A DNA stretch of 64,000 bases from Streptacidiphilus sp. P02-A3a (GCF_014084105.1 NZ_CP048289.1:7139922-7203921), one strand, 5' to 3'. Numbered from the stretch's first letter, positions 53,460 to 64,000 are shown. Numbers and translations: made by a program. The notes: generated by a model not told the origin, from the letters alone.

Positions 53460-55619
53460 TCACTCCGAAACCGGCGCCGCCGCCCCGGTCCGGGCGCTCT
53501 CCCGGCCGCCGCCGCGGCTGCCCGGCAGGCCCAGCGCGGCGGCCTGCTCCCGCTGCGCGCGGGCCCCGGACGGGTCGCCCGCCCGCTCCAGCGCCTCCGC
53601 CATCCGCACCAGCACCAGCGCCTGCAACCGGGAGCCCACCCGCTCGTCCGGCAGCGCCCGGGCCGCCACCAGCGCCTCGCGCTGGGTCCGCAGGGCCTGC
53701 TCGGTGTTCCCGGAGACCTCCTGCACCCGGGCCACGCCGAGCAGCGCCAGCGTCGCCCCGATCGGGTCGCCGAGCTTGCGGGCCAGCGCCGCCGCGCCGC
53801 GGTAGTCGCGCAGCGCCTCGCCGTGGCGTCCCTGCGCGGTGTGCGTCGCCGCCATCCGGCCCAGCAGCCGCAGCTCCTCCGCGTGCTCGCCGCGGCTGCG
53901 GCGCAGCGCCATCGCCCGCCCGTACCAGTCGGCGGCGCGGACCAGGTCGCCGGAGGCGCGGTAGGCCCCGGCCACCGCCTCCAGGATCCGGCAGACCGCC
54001 ACCTGGTCCTCGACCGAGCGGGCCGGTCCCAGCGCGGCCCGGTAGCGCTCCAGCGCCCGGGCGTGCTCACCCGCCCGGGCGTGCAGGTCGCCCAGGTTGA
54101 CCAGGGCGGCGGCCTGCTGCCTGACCTTCCCGCCGCGCGCGGCCAGCTCCAGGATCGTCCCGTGCAGCTCGTACAGGTCGGCGGAGACCGCCTCGGCGTC
54201 GCCCGCCCACAGCGGCAGCGCCCGGACCAGGGTGGTGGCCAGCCGCATCGCCAGGCCGTCCAGGGCGCCGTCGGCCACCGCGATCCGGACGGCGGAGCGC
54301 AGCACCGGCAGCTCCCGGTCCAGCCAGCGCCAGGCCTCGGCGGCGGAGCCGAAGCGCAGCGGCGCGGGCAGCGGTTCGGGCTCAGGGCCGCCACCGGGCG
54401 CGATCCGGTGGACGCAGGAGGTGAGCAGCCGGACCAGGCGCTCCAGCAGCCGGGCCCGGGCCAGCTCGGTCTCGGCCGCCCGGTCGGCGGCGAGCAGCCC
54501 GGCGAGCGGCCCGCGCAGGCACTCCGGCAGCTCGTAGCCGTCGTCGGCCCGGCCACCGGCCGGGCCGGGCGGCTGCGGGCGGGGGTTGAGCAGTTCCTGT
54601 TCGGCGAGCGAGGCGAGGTGCCCGGCGGCGGTGTCCACCGGGCAGCCGAGCAGCGCGGCGGCGGTCCGGGGTTCGGCCCGACCGGCCGGGGCGATGGTGA
54701 GCAGCCGCAGCAGCCGCGCCGCCGGTGCGCCCAGGCCGTCGTAGACCAGGTCGAAGGCGCGCCGCAGCGGCTCGGTGTCGCGCTGGGCCGCGCCCGGCTG
54801 CTTGAGCAGGCTGACCCGCGGCGGCGTCTCGGCCAGCAGCTGCCGCGCGTCGGCGACCGAGGCCGCGGGGCGGGTCCGCAGCCAGCCGCCGACCAGCCGC
54901 AGCGCGGTCGGGTGGCAGGCCAGGCTCTCCACCAGGCCGCGCGCGGCGACCGGGTCGCAGACGACCCGGGTCTCCCCGGCCAGGCCGATCAGCAGCGACA
55001 GCGCGGTGCGCACCTCCAGGCCGCCGAGGACGCACGGCCGGGCGTCGGCGATACCGGTGAGCGGACCCGCGGTGACCGCCACCACCAGGCAGCCGGGGGC
55101 CTGCGGCAGCAGCGCCCCCAGCTGCTCGGCGGTGCGGACGTCGTCGAGCAGCAGCAGCGCGCGGCGACCGGCCAGGGCCGTGCGCAGCGCCGCGCAGTCC
55201 GGGTGCGCGCTGTCGGCGTTCGCCTCGGCCGCGCCCTCGCGCTCGGCCAGCGGCCGCCGCCCGGCGGGCTCGCCGAGGGCGGCCAGCAGCTGCCGGGCGA
55301 CCCGCCCGGCCGGGACCGGTCCGCCGCCCGGCTCGCCGAGCCGGACGAAGAACTGCCCGTCCGGGTAGTCGGCGGCGACGCCGTGGGCGAAGTGCAGCGC
55401 CAGTGCGGTCCGGCCGGAGCCGGGGCGTCCGGCGACGACCAGCACCCGGGTGGGGTCGGCCGCGCCGTCCGGGCCGGCCGGGCGGGCGCCGAAGGCGGGA
55501 CGCCCGACCTCCTCCCGCAGCCGGGCGAGTTCCGCTCGCCGCCCGGCGAAGTGCGGCGGGGGTTCGGGCAGCCGCGCCCCGACCTGACGTGCCGTCTGTG
55601 CCTCAGCCACGTGCGCCAC
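53460..55619 (-). CDS. NB-ARC-like ATPase with TPR repeats, altered Walker A
   Basis: The 719-residue protein begins PPHFAGRRAELARLREEVG, the entry motif of AfsR-type NB-ARC modules. The Walker A reads GRPGSGRT (64-71), with Arg in the place of the nucleotide-binding Lys; Walker B is ALLLLDDVRT. From about residue 470 TPR units follow (AAALVNLGDLHARAGEHARAL, YRASGDLVRAADWYGRAMAL, HTAQGRHGEALRDYRGAAAL). No DNA-binding domain is present, unlike SARP regulators. It may be a signalling scaffold without strong ATP hydrolysis. GTG 55619 start; gene conserved between ald and the NUDIX gene in streptomycetes as I recall. Confidence 0.85.
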   Translation of the reverse strand: MAHVAEAQTARQVGARLPEPPPHFAGRRAELARLREEVGRPAFGARPAGPDGAADPTRVLVVAGRPGSGRTALALHFAHGVAADYPDGQFFVRLGEPGGGPVPAGRVARQLLAALGEPAGRRPLAEREGAAEANADSAHPDCAALRTALAGRRALLLLDDVRTAEQLGALLPQAPGCLVVAVTAGPLTGIADARPCVLGGLEVRTALSLLIGLAGETRVVCDPVAARGLVESLACHPTALRLVGGWLRTRPAASVADARQLLAETPPRVSLLKQPGAAQRDTEPLRRAFDLVYDGLGAPAARLLRLLTIAPAGRAEPRTAAALLGCPVDTAAGHLASLAEQELLNPRPQPPGPAGGRADDGYELPECLRGPLAGLLAADRAAETELARARLLERLVRLLTSCVHRIAPGGGPEPEPLPAPLRFGSAAEAWRWLDRELPVLRSAVRIAVADGALDGLAMRLATTLVRALPLWAGDAEAVSADLYELHGTILELAARGGKVRQQAAALVNLGDLHARAGEHARALERYRAALGPARSVEDQVAVCRILEAVAGAYRASGDLVRAADWYGRAMALRRSRGEHAEELRLLGRMAATHTAQGRHGEALRDYRGAAALARKLGDPIGATLALLGVARVQEVSGNTEQALRTQREALVAARALPDERVGSRLQALVLVRMAEALERAGDPSGARAQREQAAALGLPGSRGGGRESARTGAAAPVSE

Positions 55620-55725
55620 TCCCGTCCTACGGACGTCCTACGGGAGGCGCGTCGCGGAACCCTCAGCGGCAGCGTAGTTCACCCTCCGAAAGGCGTTGGC
55701 TACGACAATGCGATTACCCGCGAAC

Positions 55726-56364
55726 TCACTCGAACGGACGCGCGGGCCACGGAGCCAGGGCCGGTCGCAGCGAGTCCAGGCCCGGGCCGTCCAGCGCCAC
55801 CCGGGCCGCCAGCACCGCGGCCACCAGTGCCCCGTTGTGCAACTCACCGGCCAGCACCAGCCGTACCAGCTCGTCCAGTTCGACCCGGTCGACCTGGAGG
55901 TCGAGCTCCTCGTGCTCGGCCGCGAAGCGCTCGCCCTCGGCCTCGGACAGGCCCTGGGCGAGGAACACCCGCAGCGCCTCGGAGGAACCGCCGGGCGAGG
56001 CGTAGAAGTCGATCAGCACCCGCCAGTCCCCGGCCTGGGCGTGGGCCTCCTCGTACAGCTCGCGCTGGGCGGCGTGCAGCGGGTTCTCCCCGGGGATGTC
56101 GAGCAGCCCCGCCGGGAGCTCCCACAGCCGGTGCCGCACCGGATGCCGGTACTGCCGGACCAGCAGCACCCGCTGCCGCTCGTCCAGTGCCAGCACGCCC
56201 ACCGCGCCCGGGTGCGCCATGTAGTCGCGGACGGCCACCGCGCCGTCCGGCATCACCACCTCCTCGCTGCGGATGTCCCAGATCCGCCCCGCGAACGAGG
56301 TCCGCCCGCCGTTGACCCGCCACTCCTCCGGCGTGTCCGCGATCTGCTGCTTCTGCTGTGTCAT
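55726..56364 (-). CDS. NUDIX hydrolase, ADP-ribose pyrophosphatase-like
   Basis: The 212-residue protein has the NUDIX box in AGLLDIPGENPLHAAQRELY followed by EEA, with one residue more than the strict GX5E spacing, as is usual in actinobacterial ADPRases. Ahead of it are RDYMAHPGAVGVLALDE and VLLVRQYRHPVRHRLWELP; after it FYASPGGSSEALRVFLAQGL. It splits ADP-ribose or related sugar nucleotides. ATG 56364 lies after GGAGGG; the frame before it is not coding. It follows pyrG on the same strand. Confidence 0.92.
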   Translation of the reverse strand: MTQQKQQIADTPEEWRVNGGRTSFAGRIWDIRSEEVVMPDGAVAVRDYMAHPGAVGVLALDERQRVLLVRQYRHPVRHRLWELPAGLLDIPGENPLHAAQRELYEEAHAQAGDWRVLIDFYASPGGSSEALRVFLAQGLSEAEGERFAAEHEELDLQVDRVELDELVRLVLAGELHNGALVAAVLAARVALDGPGLDSLRPALAPWPARPFE

Positions 56365-56414
56365 GGCGCCCTCCACCACATCTCCCCGGAACCGACACGT
56401 CCAACGTACGCGAC

Positions 56415-56442
56415 GGCGGCCACGCAAGATCGCGTGACCGCC
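56415..56442 (-). terminator. Hairpin between pyrG and NUDIX genes
   Basis: An 11-bp stem with one mismatch (56415-56425 with 56432-56442) and a six-base loop lies 30 bases after the pyrG stop, suggesting at least partial termination before the NUDIX gene. Confidence 0.55.
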
Positions 56443-56472
56443 GCCGTGGGCATCCGTGGCGCCCGCGCCCGA

Positions 56473-58455
<1,983 letters not shown>

Positions 58456-58460
58456 TCACC

Positions 58461-60419
58461 GTGGCTGCCCGTATCGAGGACTACGCACTCATCGGCGACA
58501 TGCAGACGGCCGCCCTGGTCAGCCGGGACGGCGCGATCGACTGGCTGTGCCTGCCCCGGTTCGACTCGCCGGCGGTCTTCGCCGGACTGCTCGGCACCGA
58601 CGAGCACGGCTTCTGGCGGATCGGCCCGGCCGACCCGGACCGCCCCCGGGACGAGGGCGGCGTGTCGGGCGCGGCCCGGGCCCACGCCGCCACGGTGTTC
58701 GAGGAGAGCGGCGAGCTGCGGATCCTGCCGCCGACCGCCGCCGCCCCGGCCCAGCCGGCCACCCGGCGCAGCTACCGGGGCGACTCGCTGATCCTGGAGC
58801 AGGAGTGGGACACCTCCCGGGGCAGCGTCCGGGTGATCGACTTCATGCCGCCGCGGCACGTCTCCGGCGGCCCGCACGGCGGCACCACCGAGCCGCAGAT
58901 CATCCGCATCGTCGAGGGCCTGAGCGGCCGGGTGCGGATGCGCTCGGCGCTGCGGATGCGCTTCTCGTACGGCCGGGTGGTGCCGTGGGTGCACAAGGTC
59001 GAGGACGGCGAGAACACCCGCACCGTGGCCGTGGCCGGGCCCGACTCGGTGTGGCTGGACGGCGAGGCCGACACCTACGGACGCAACCTCACCACCTACG
59101 CCGACTTCACCGTCAGCGCGGGCCAGCGCATCGCCTTCGCGCTGACCTGGCAGCCCTCGCACCTCGGCGCGCCGGACCAGCCGAACGCCGAGGAGGCGCT
59201 GGTCGACACCGAGCAGTTCTGGCGGGAGTGGGTCGACCAGTGCACCTACCAGGGCCCCTACCGGGAGCCGGTGGTCCGCTCGCTGATCACCCTGAAGGCA
59301 CTCACCTACGCCCCCACCGGCGGCATCGTGGCCGCCCCCACCACCTCCCTGCCCGAGGACATCGGCGGGGTGCGCAACTGGGACTACCGCTTCACCTGGC
59401 TGCGGGACGCCGCGATCACCCTGTCCTCGCTGCTGCGCACCGGCTACCGGGACGAGGCCGGGGCCTGGCGCGAGTGGCTGCTGCGCGCGGTCGCCGGGGA
59501 CCCGGAGAACCTGCAGATCATGTACGGGATCGCGGGCGAGCGGGAGCTGACCGAGGCGACCCTGGACTGGCTGCCCGGCTACGAGGGCTCCGCCCCGGTC
59601 CGGATCGGCAACGGCGCCGCCGCCCAGTTGCAGCTCGACGTCTACGGCGAGGTGGTCGAGGCGCTGCACCTGGGCCACATGACCGGCCTGGTCCGCAACG
59701 ACCACGCGCACGTGCTGCAACTGCGGCTGATCAGCTACCTGGAGCAGCACTGGCGGCAGCCGGACGAGGGGATCTGGGAGGTCCGCGGCCCGCGCCGGCA
59801 CTTCGTCCACTCCAAGGTGATGGCCTGGGTGGCGGTCGACCGCACCATCCGGATGATCGAGGAGACCCCGCACGAGGGCCCGCTGGACCGCTGGCGCGAC
59901 CTGCGGGACGCCATCCACGCGGACGTCTGCGAGCGCGGCTACGACCCGGAGCGCAACACCTTCACCCAGTCCTACGGCTCCAAGGAGCTGGACGCCTCGC
60001 TGCTGCTGATCCCGCAGATGGGCTTCCTGCCGCCGGACGACAAGCGCGTCATCGGCACCATCGAGGCGATCCAGCGGGAGCTGATGACCCCGGACGGCTT
60101 CGTGCTGCGCTACCCGACCAGCGGCGACAGCGAGGGCGTGGACGGCCTGCCGGGCGACGAGGGCGCGTTCCTGGCCTGCTCCTTCTGGCTGGCCGACGAC
60201 CTGGCGATGATCGGCCGGATCGACGAGGCCCGCGACCTGTTCGCCCGGCTGCTGGCGATCCGCAACGACGTGGGGCTGCTGGCCGAGGAGTGGGACCCGA
60301 AGCTGAAGCGGCAGGTCGGCAACTTCCCGCAGGCGTTCAGCCACGTGCCGCTGATCGACACCGCGCTGCGGCTGACCGCCTGCGGCGGCGTGCCCGGCAT
60401 CCCCCCGCTCGGGGGGTGA
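58461..60419 (+). CDS. Glycoside hydrolase family 15 enzyme (trehalase/glucoamylase-like)
   Basis: A 652-residue cytoplasmic protein of the bacterial GH15 group. It opens with RIEDYALIGDMQTAALVSRD and DWLCLPRFDSPAVFAGLLG (the N-terminal beta domain) and has the catalytic (alpha/alpha)6 barrel with GGVRNWDYRFTWLRDAAITL, WEVRGPRRHFVHSKVMAWVA and LAEEWDPKLKRQVGNFPQAF. Several actinobacterial members are trehalases, so trehalose breakdown is the best guess. Start GTG 58461, six bases after GGAG. The gene is divergent from pyrG; 58168-58460 holds the two promoters. Confidence 0.93.
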   Translation: MAARIEDYALIGDMQTAALVSRDGAIDWLCLPRFDSPAVFAGLLGTDEHGFWRIGPADPDRPRDEGGVSGAARAHAATVFEESGELRILPPTAAAPAQPATRRSYRGDSLILEQEWDTSRGSVRVIDFMPPRHVSGGPHGGTTEPQIIRIVEGLSGRVRMRSALRMRFSYGRVVPWVHKVEDGENTRTVAVAGPDSVWLDGEADTYGRNLTTYADFTVSAGQRIAFALTWQPSHLGAPDQPNAEEALVDTEQFWREWVDQCTYQGPYREPVVRSLITLKALTYAPTGGIVAAPTTSLPEDIGGVRNWDYRFTWLRDAAITLSSLLRTGYRDEAGAWREWLLRAVAGDPENLQIMYGIAGERELTEATLDWLPGYEGSAPVRIGNGAAAQLQLDVYGEVVEALHLGHMTGLVRNDHAHVLQLRLISYLEQHWRQPDEGIWEVRGPRRHFVHSKVMAWVAVDRTIRMIEETPHEGPLDRWRDLRDAIHADVCERGYDPERNTFTQSYGSKELDASLLLIPQMGFLPPDDKRVIGTIEAIQRELMTPDGFVLRYPTSGDSEGVDGLPGDEGAFLACSFWLADDLAMIGRIDEARDLFARLLAIRNDVGLLAEEWDPKLKRQVGNFPQAFSHVPLIDTALRLTACGGVPGIPPLGG

Positions 60420-60433
60420 CCCGGGGTTCCGCG

Positions 60434-60484
60434 ATGGGGACCGGCCTCGATTTGTATCATTGAGGAACAAAGACCGGTCCCCAT
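60434..60484. other. 11-bp inverted repeat between GH15 and HAD genes
   Basis: ATGGGGACCGG (60434-60444) and CCGGTCCCCAT (60474-60484) are exact inverted repeats 29 bases apart. The AT-richer spacer contains TTGTATCATTGAGGAAC. The right arm ends directly before the ribosome site of the HAD gene, so this can be a GH15 terminator, an operator, or a stem that controls HAD translation. Confidence 0.6.
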
Positions 60485-60495
60485 CAAGGAGCGCC

Positions 60496-61215
60496 ATGCC
60501 CGTCTCGCCCGCCACCCCCGCCACCGCTCCGACCACGACCACCGCCTCGGCCACCACCACGACGCTGACCGCCCGGGCGCTGCTGCTCGACATGGACGGC
60601 ACCCTGGTCGACTCCGGCAGGGCGGTGCAGCGGGTGTGGCAGCGCTGGGCCACCGAGCACGGCCTCGACATCGACGTGGTGCTGGGCGTCGTCCACGGGC
60701 GGCAGGGCTACGCCAGCATGGCGCTGCTGCTGCCGGACCGCCCGATGGAGCAGAACCACGCCGACAACGCGCGGATGCTGGCCGAGGAGACCGCGGACAC
60801 CGACGGGGTGGTGCCGATCCCCGGCGCGCCCGCCTTCCTCGCCGCGCTGGCCGACCACCGGCACGCGCTGGTGACCTCCGCCGACGACGCCCTGGCCCGG
60901 GCCCGGATGGGCGCGGCGGGCCTGGCGCTGCCGCCGGTCGCGGTGACCGCCGAGCACGTCACCGACAGCAAGCCGCACCCGGAGGGCTTCCTGGCCGGCG
61001 CGGCGCTGCTGGGTGTCGACCCCGCCGACTGCGTGGTGTTCGAGGACTCCGAGGCGGGCGTCGCCGCCGGGCTCGCCGCCGGGATGCCGGTGGTCGGCGT
61101 CGGCGTCGCGGCCGTCGCCCACGGCGCCACGGTCACCGTGGCCGACCTGACCCAGGTCCGGATCACCGCCGACGCCGACGGCACCCTCACCCTGACCATC
61201 AGCGACGGAATCTGA
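60496..61215 (+). CDS. HAD-superfamily phosphatase
   Basis: The 239-residue protein has the four HAD motifs: LLLDMDGTLVDSGRAV with the nucleophile and acid Asp, HALVTSADDALAR, the lysine in DSKPHPEGFLAGA and CVVFEDSEAGVAAG. The cap is the small helical C1 type of sugar-phosphate phosphatases (HGRQGYASMALLL), so a 2-deoxyglucose-6-phosphate or glycerol-phosphatase-like activity is possible. A Thr/Ala/Pro-rich tail of about 25 residues precedes the fold. ATG 60496 follows AAGGAG by five bases. Confidence 0.92.
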   Translation: MPVSPATPATAPTTTTASATTTTLTARALLLDMDGTLVDSGRAVQRVWQRWATEHGLDIDVVLGVVHGRQGYASMALLLPDRPMEQNHADNARMLAEETADTDGVVPIPGAPAFLAALADHRHALVTSADDALARARMGAAGLALPPVAVTAEHVTDSKPHPEGFLAGAALLGVDPADCVVFEDSEAGVAAGLAAGMPVVGVGVAAVAHGATVTVADLTQVRITADADGTLTLTISDGI

Positions 61216-61220
61216 CCGAC

Positions 61221-61265
61221 CGTCAACTAGTTCGCCGTCAACTACTTCGCCGTCAACTACTTCGC
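61221..61265 (-). repeat. 15-bp tandem repeat with three in-frame stop codons
   Basis: Units at 61221-61235, 61236-61250 and 61251-61265 differ at one base. On the minus strand each unit carries TAG in the frame of the glycosyltransferase gene, so the gene's 3' end (Ala-Lys-stop) has been duplicated twice. Confidence 0.85.
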
Positions 61266-62405
61266 CGGAGCCGAGGTCAACTCGTCGTAGACGCTCAGCA
61301 CTTGGGCCACCGTCGCGGCCTCGTCCGGCCAGGTGGCCGCCTGCGGCGGGCCCGCCGCCGCCAGCGCCGCCCGCCGGGCGGGGTCCGCCAGCAGACCTGA
61401 CACGGCGTCGGACAGGGCCGCCCGGTCGGCCGGAGGCACCAGCGCCGCCGCGTCGCCGACCAGTTCCGGCAGTCCGCCGACGGCGGTCGCCACCAGCGGC
61501 ACGCCCGCCCGCAACGCCTCCTGGGCGACCAGCGAACGGGCCTCCCAGCGCGAGGAGATCACCACCAGGTCGGCGGCGGCCAGCAGGTCCGGCACATCGC
61601 CCCGGTGCCCCAGCAGCCGCACCGGCAGCCGCTCGGTCCGCACCCGCGCCCGCAACGCCTCCTGCTCCGGGCCGTCCCCGGCGACCAGGACCAGCGGCTC
61701 ACCCGCGCCGCGCCAGCCGGAGGCGGCGTCCAGCAGCAGGTGGAAGTTCTTCTGCGGGATCAGCCGCCCCACCGCCAGCACGATCGGCCGCCCGGTGTCC
61801 CACTCCTCGCCCAGCAGCTCCCGGCGGACCTCCTCGCGGCGCCCCGGCGGGACCGGCGCCGGCAGTGGCGGCGCCGCGACCGGGCTCAGCCGGGCGTCGG
61901 CCGCGCCCAGCGTCCGGGCCCGGGCCACCAGGTCCGAGGACACCCCGAGCACCAGGTCGGCCGCCCGCGCCACCCGGCGCTCCATCAGCCGCAGCACCCG
62001 CCGCTCCATCCCGGTGGCCAGGTTGGCGTGGTGCGAGGTGACCACCAGCGGCGTCCCGGCGGCGCGGGCGGTACGCAGCGCCAGATCCGACAGCAGCGCC
62101 GCCCGCAGCCCGTGCGCGTGCACCAGCGTCGCCCGGTTGAACGCCCGGCGCAGCTCGCCCACGGCGGCGGCGTCGGTGCGCGGCCCCGGCGTCGGGGTGA
62201 TCTCCACCGGGTGGAACCGCGCCCCGGCCTCGGAGAAGCCGTACAGCCCGTCGGTCTCCGCCGGACCGGCGACGGTCACCTCCAGGCCGTGCGCGCTCAG
62301 TCCCTGGGCCAGCGAGCGGACATGCGCGCCGATGCCGCCGGAGCTCCCGGCGAGGACGAGGACGGCATGCAGCTGGCCGGTCGAGGCCGGGGATGTGTGC
62401 TCCAC
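61257..62405 (-). CDS. GT4-family glycosyltransferase
   Basis: A 382-residue GT-B enzyme. The N-terminal lobe shows VLVLAGSSGGIGAHVRSLAQ and LVHAHGLRAALLSDLAL; the C-terminal lobe has ILAVGRLIPQKNFHLLLDA-type sequence (VLAVGRLIPQKNFHLLLDAA), VAGDGPEQEALR and ISSRWEARSLVAQEALRAGV with the EX7E motif. Sugar donor and acceptor are unknown; the conserved place between pyrG and recN suggests a cell-envelope glycan. I set GTG 62405 (VEHTSPAST) with GGGAG about 12 bases upstream. Confidence 0.9.
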   Translation of the reverse strand: MEHTSPASTGQLHAVLVLAGSSGGIGAHVRSLAQGLSAHGLEVTVAGPAETDGLYGFSEAGARFHPVEITPTPGPRTDAAAVGELRRAFNRATLVHAHGLRAALLSDLALRTARAAGTPLVVTSHHANLATGMERRVLRLMERRVARAADLVLGVSSDLVARARTLGAADARLSPVAAPPLPAPVPPGRREEVRRELLGEEWDTGRPIVLAVGRLIPQKNFHLLLDAASGWRGAGEPLVLVAGDGPEQEALRARVRTERLPVRLLGHRGDVPDLLAAADLVVISSRWEARSLVAQEALRAGVPLVATAVGGLPELVGDAAALVPPADRAALSDAVSGLLADPARRAALAAAGPPQAATWPDEAATVAQVLSVYDELTSAPAK

Positions 62406-62568
62406 GGTCGGCGTCGTCTCCCTCTCGTTCCGGCGGCTCCTCGTCCGTCCCCGGACGCCGCTGCGTTCGCTTGCTTCACTTCGGTTCGATTCCCGCCGGG
62501 TCGCGGCTGCTCCACGATGCCAGCTCGGCGGGGGTCTTGGACAGTCGGCGTCAGCCTCCGACGTCCCG

Positions 62569-64000
62569 TCACCCGTTCGGTGGCACCACACCCGTTCGTG
62601 CCGCCGCCAGCAGCTCCTCCGCGTGGGCCCGACCCAGCTCGGAGTCCTCCAGACCGGCCAGCATCCGCGACAGCTCCCTGACCCGCTGCGCGTCGGACAG
62701 GGTGGTCACCCCGCTGCGGGTGACCGTGCCGTCCACGGTCTTCTCGACCACCAGGTGCCGGTCCGCGAACGCCGCCACCTGCGGCAGGTGGGTGACCACG
62801 ATCACCTGCGAGGTCCGGGCCAGCCGGGCCAGCCGACGGCCGACCTCGACCGCCGCCTTGCCGCCGACGCCCGCGTCCACCTCGTCGAACAGGTAGGTGG
62901 GGACCGGGTCGGCCCCGGCGAAGACCACCTCGACCGCCAGCATCACCCGGGACAGCTCACCGCCGGAGGCACCCTTGGCGATCGGCCGGGGCGGGGTACC
63001 CGGATGCGGCGCGAGCAGCACCTCGACCTCGTCGATGCCGTGCGGGCCGAAGTCGTCGGCCTCGGTGATCCCGAAGCTGACCCGGGCGTGCGGCATCGCC
63101 AGCTCGGTCAGCTCGGCGGTCACCGCCTCGGCGAACACCTCGGCGGCGGTCCGGCGGGCCGCCGTGAGCTGCTCCGCCAGTCCGGCCACCCGCTCCCGCA
63201 GAGACTGCCGCTCCCCTTCGAGAGCACTGATCCGGTCGTCGTCCCCGTCCAGCTCGGTGAGGCGCACGGCGGCCTCCTCGGCCCACTCCAGCACCTCCGC
63301 CAGACCACCGTCCGGGCTGCCGTACTTGCGCACCAGGTGCGCCAGCACCGCCCGCCGCTCCTCGACGGCGGCCAGCCGGGCCGGGTCCGCGTCCAGGTCG
63401 TCGGCGTACCCGGCCAGGTCCCCGGCGATGTCGCCGAGCAGGTAGCCGACCTCGCCGAGCCGGTCCGCCAGCGCCGCCAGCCTCGGGTCGTGGTGCCGTA
63501 CCGCCTCCAGCGCCCGCCGGGACTGCGCCAGCAGCGTCCCCGCGTCCAGCGCGTCGGGCGAGGCCGGGTCCCCGGCCAGCGCCCCGTGGGCCAGGTTCGC
63601 GGCGGAGGACAGCGCGTCGGCGTGCCCGAGCCGCTGCGACTCCTCGGCCAGCTCCTGGTCCTCGCCCGGCAGCGGCTCGGCGGCGGCGACCTCGTCCAGG
63701 CCGAACCGCAGCACGTCCGCCTCCTGCGCCCGCTCCCGGGCCCGGGTGGTCAGCTCCTCCAGCAGGGCGCTGACCTCGCGCAGCCGCCGGTAGGCGTCCT
63801 GGTAGTCGGCCAGCGGCAGCGCCACCGACTCCCCGGCGTAGCGGTCCAGCGCGCCGCGCTGCCGCGCCGGCTGGAGCAGCCGCTGCTGGTCGGTCTGGCC
63901 GTGCACCGCGATCAGGTCCTCGCCGAGCGACGCCAGCACGCTCATCGGCACCGAGTGCCCGCCGACGTGCGCCCGCGACCGGCCCTCGGCCGAGAGCGTC
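62569..64000 (-). CDS. recN: DNA repair protein RecN, 5' end beyond window
   Basis: The C-terminal about 477 residues of this SMC-like repair ATPase are present; the frame is open to the right edge (AEGRSRAHVGGHSVPMSVLA) and an internal ATG at 63951 is not the true start. Seen are DLIAVHGQTDQQRLLQP, the coiled-coil middle, and the C-terminal ATPase lobe with AKGASGGELSRVMLAVEVVF (signature motif), YLFDEVDAGVGGKAAVEVGR (Walker B) and VIVVTHLPQVAAFADRH. RecN acts on double-strand breaks. The stop at 62569 lies 164 bases before the glycosyltransferase start. Confidence 0.97.
   Translation of the reverse strand, partial: TLSAEGRSRAHVGGHSVPMSVLASLGEDLIAVHGQTDQQRLLQPARQRGALDRYAGESVALPLADYQDAYRRLREVSALLEELTTRARERAQEADVLRFGLDEVAAAEPLPGEDQELAEESQRLGHADALSSAANLAHGALAGDPASPDALDAGTLLAQSRRALEAVRHHDPRLAALADRLGEVGYLLGDIAGDLAGYADDLDADPARLAAVEERRAVLAHLVRKYGSPDGGLAEVLEWAEEAAVRLTELDGDDDRISALEGERQSLRERVAGLAEQLTAARRTAAEVFAEAVTAELTELAMPHARVSFGITEADDFGPHGIDEVEVLLAPHPGTPPRPIAKGASGGELSRVMLAVEVVFAGADPVPTYLFDEVDAGVGGKAAVEVGRRLARLARTSQVIVVTHLPQVAAFADRHLVVEKTVDGTVTRSGVTTLSDAQRVRELSRMLAGLEDSELGRAHAEELLAAARTGVVPPNG

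Noticed and set aside
62569..63951. Complete 460-residue RecN from ATG 63951
   Set aside because: The frame continues to the window edge with clear RecN sequence before that ATG, so the gene is partial.

Overview
The window (about 70% GC, strong GC3 bias, GTG/TTG starts, BldD-like family furniture such as XRE-DUF5753/DUF397 pairs, RpfA, ParA-ScpA-ScpB, GH18 chitinase with DasR-type repeats) is a chromosomal segment of a streptomycete-type actinobacterium (Streptomycetaceae; genus not decided from sequence alone). The right two thirds follow the order I know from Streptomyces chromosomes around der, cmk, tyrA, rluB, scpB, scpA, parA, ald, pyrG and recN.

Region 1 (1 to about 18.9 kb) is a defence and mobile-element island ending at a tRNA-Pro gene. 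From the left edge it holds the first two genes of a probable class 1 DISARM system (adenine methylase drmMI, cut by the window edge, and SNF2 helicase drmD), then a scar in which a RelE-like/UvrD-helicase gene, an IS110 transposase and a Ser/Thr kinase gene are all truncated and joined. Next comes a large intact gene coding for an XRE domain, an Mrr-like nuclease, a P-loop NTPase and about 1000 residues of helical repeat, which looks like an undescribed Avs-like defence protein with a palindromic operator over its start. It is followed by an unknown gene pair (one member frameshifted), a HigBA toxin-antitoxin operon, an HNH nuclease with an apparently inactive exonuclease-like middle, IS3 remnants with fragments of neighbouring genes, a CoiA-like nuclease gene cut by an IS3 element, and that element itself.

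Region 2 (19 to 34 kb) is mostly core: an MFS exporter, acyl-CoA thioesterase II, a polytopic membrane protein, an MTB12-like lipoprotein, the resuscitation-promoting factor RpfA, small conserved proteins, a TetR/FAD-monooxygenase pair, and der-cmk-tyrA.

Region 3 (34 to 46.7 kb) is accessory DNA between tyrA and rluB: EamA/MocR divergent pair, chitinase, XRE-DUF397 next to a possible RiPP precursor and its PIMT-type methyltransferase, TetR/DUF1772, an M24 peptidase, DUF952, and a drug-exporter MFS with its TetR regulator. Several of these pairs have clear inverted-repeat operators.

Region 4 (46.7 to 64 kb) is conserved housekeeping: rRNA pseudouridine synthase, the chromosome organisation set scpB-scpA-(RHH protein)-parA joined by 4-base start/stop overlaps, alanine dehydrogenase with a long terminator hairpin, an NB-ARC/TPR protein with an altered Walker A, ADP-ribose pyrophosphatase-like NUDIX, CTP synthase, GH15 enzyme, HAD phosphatase, a GT4 glycosyltransferase and the C-terminal part of recN at the right edge.
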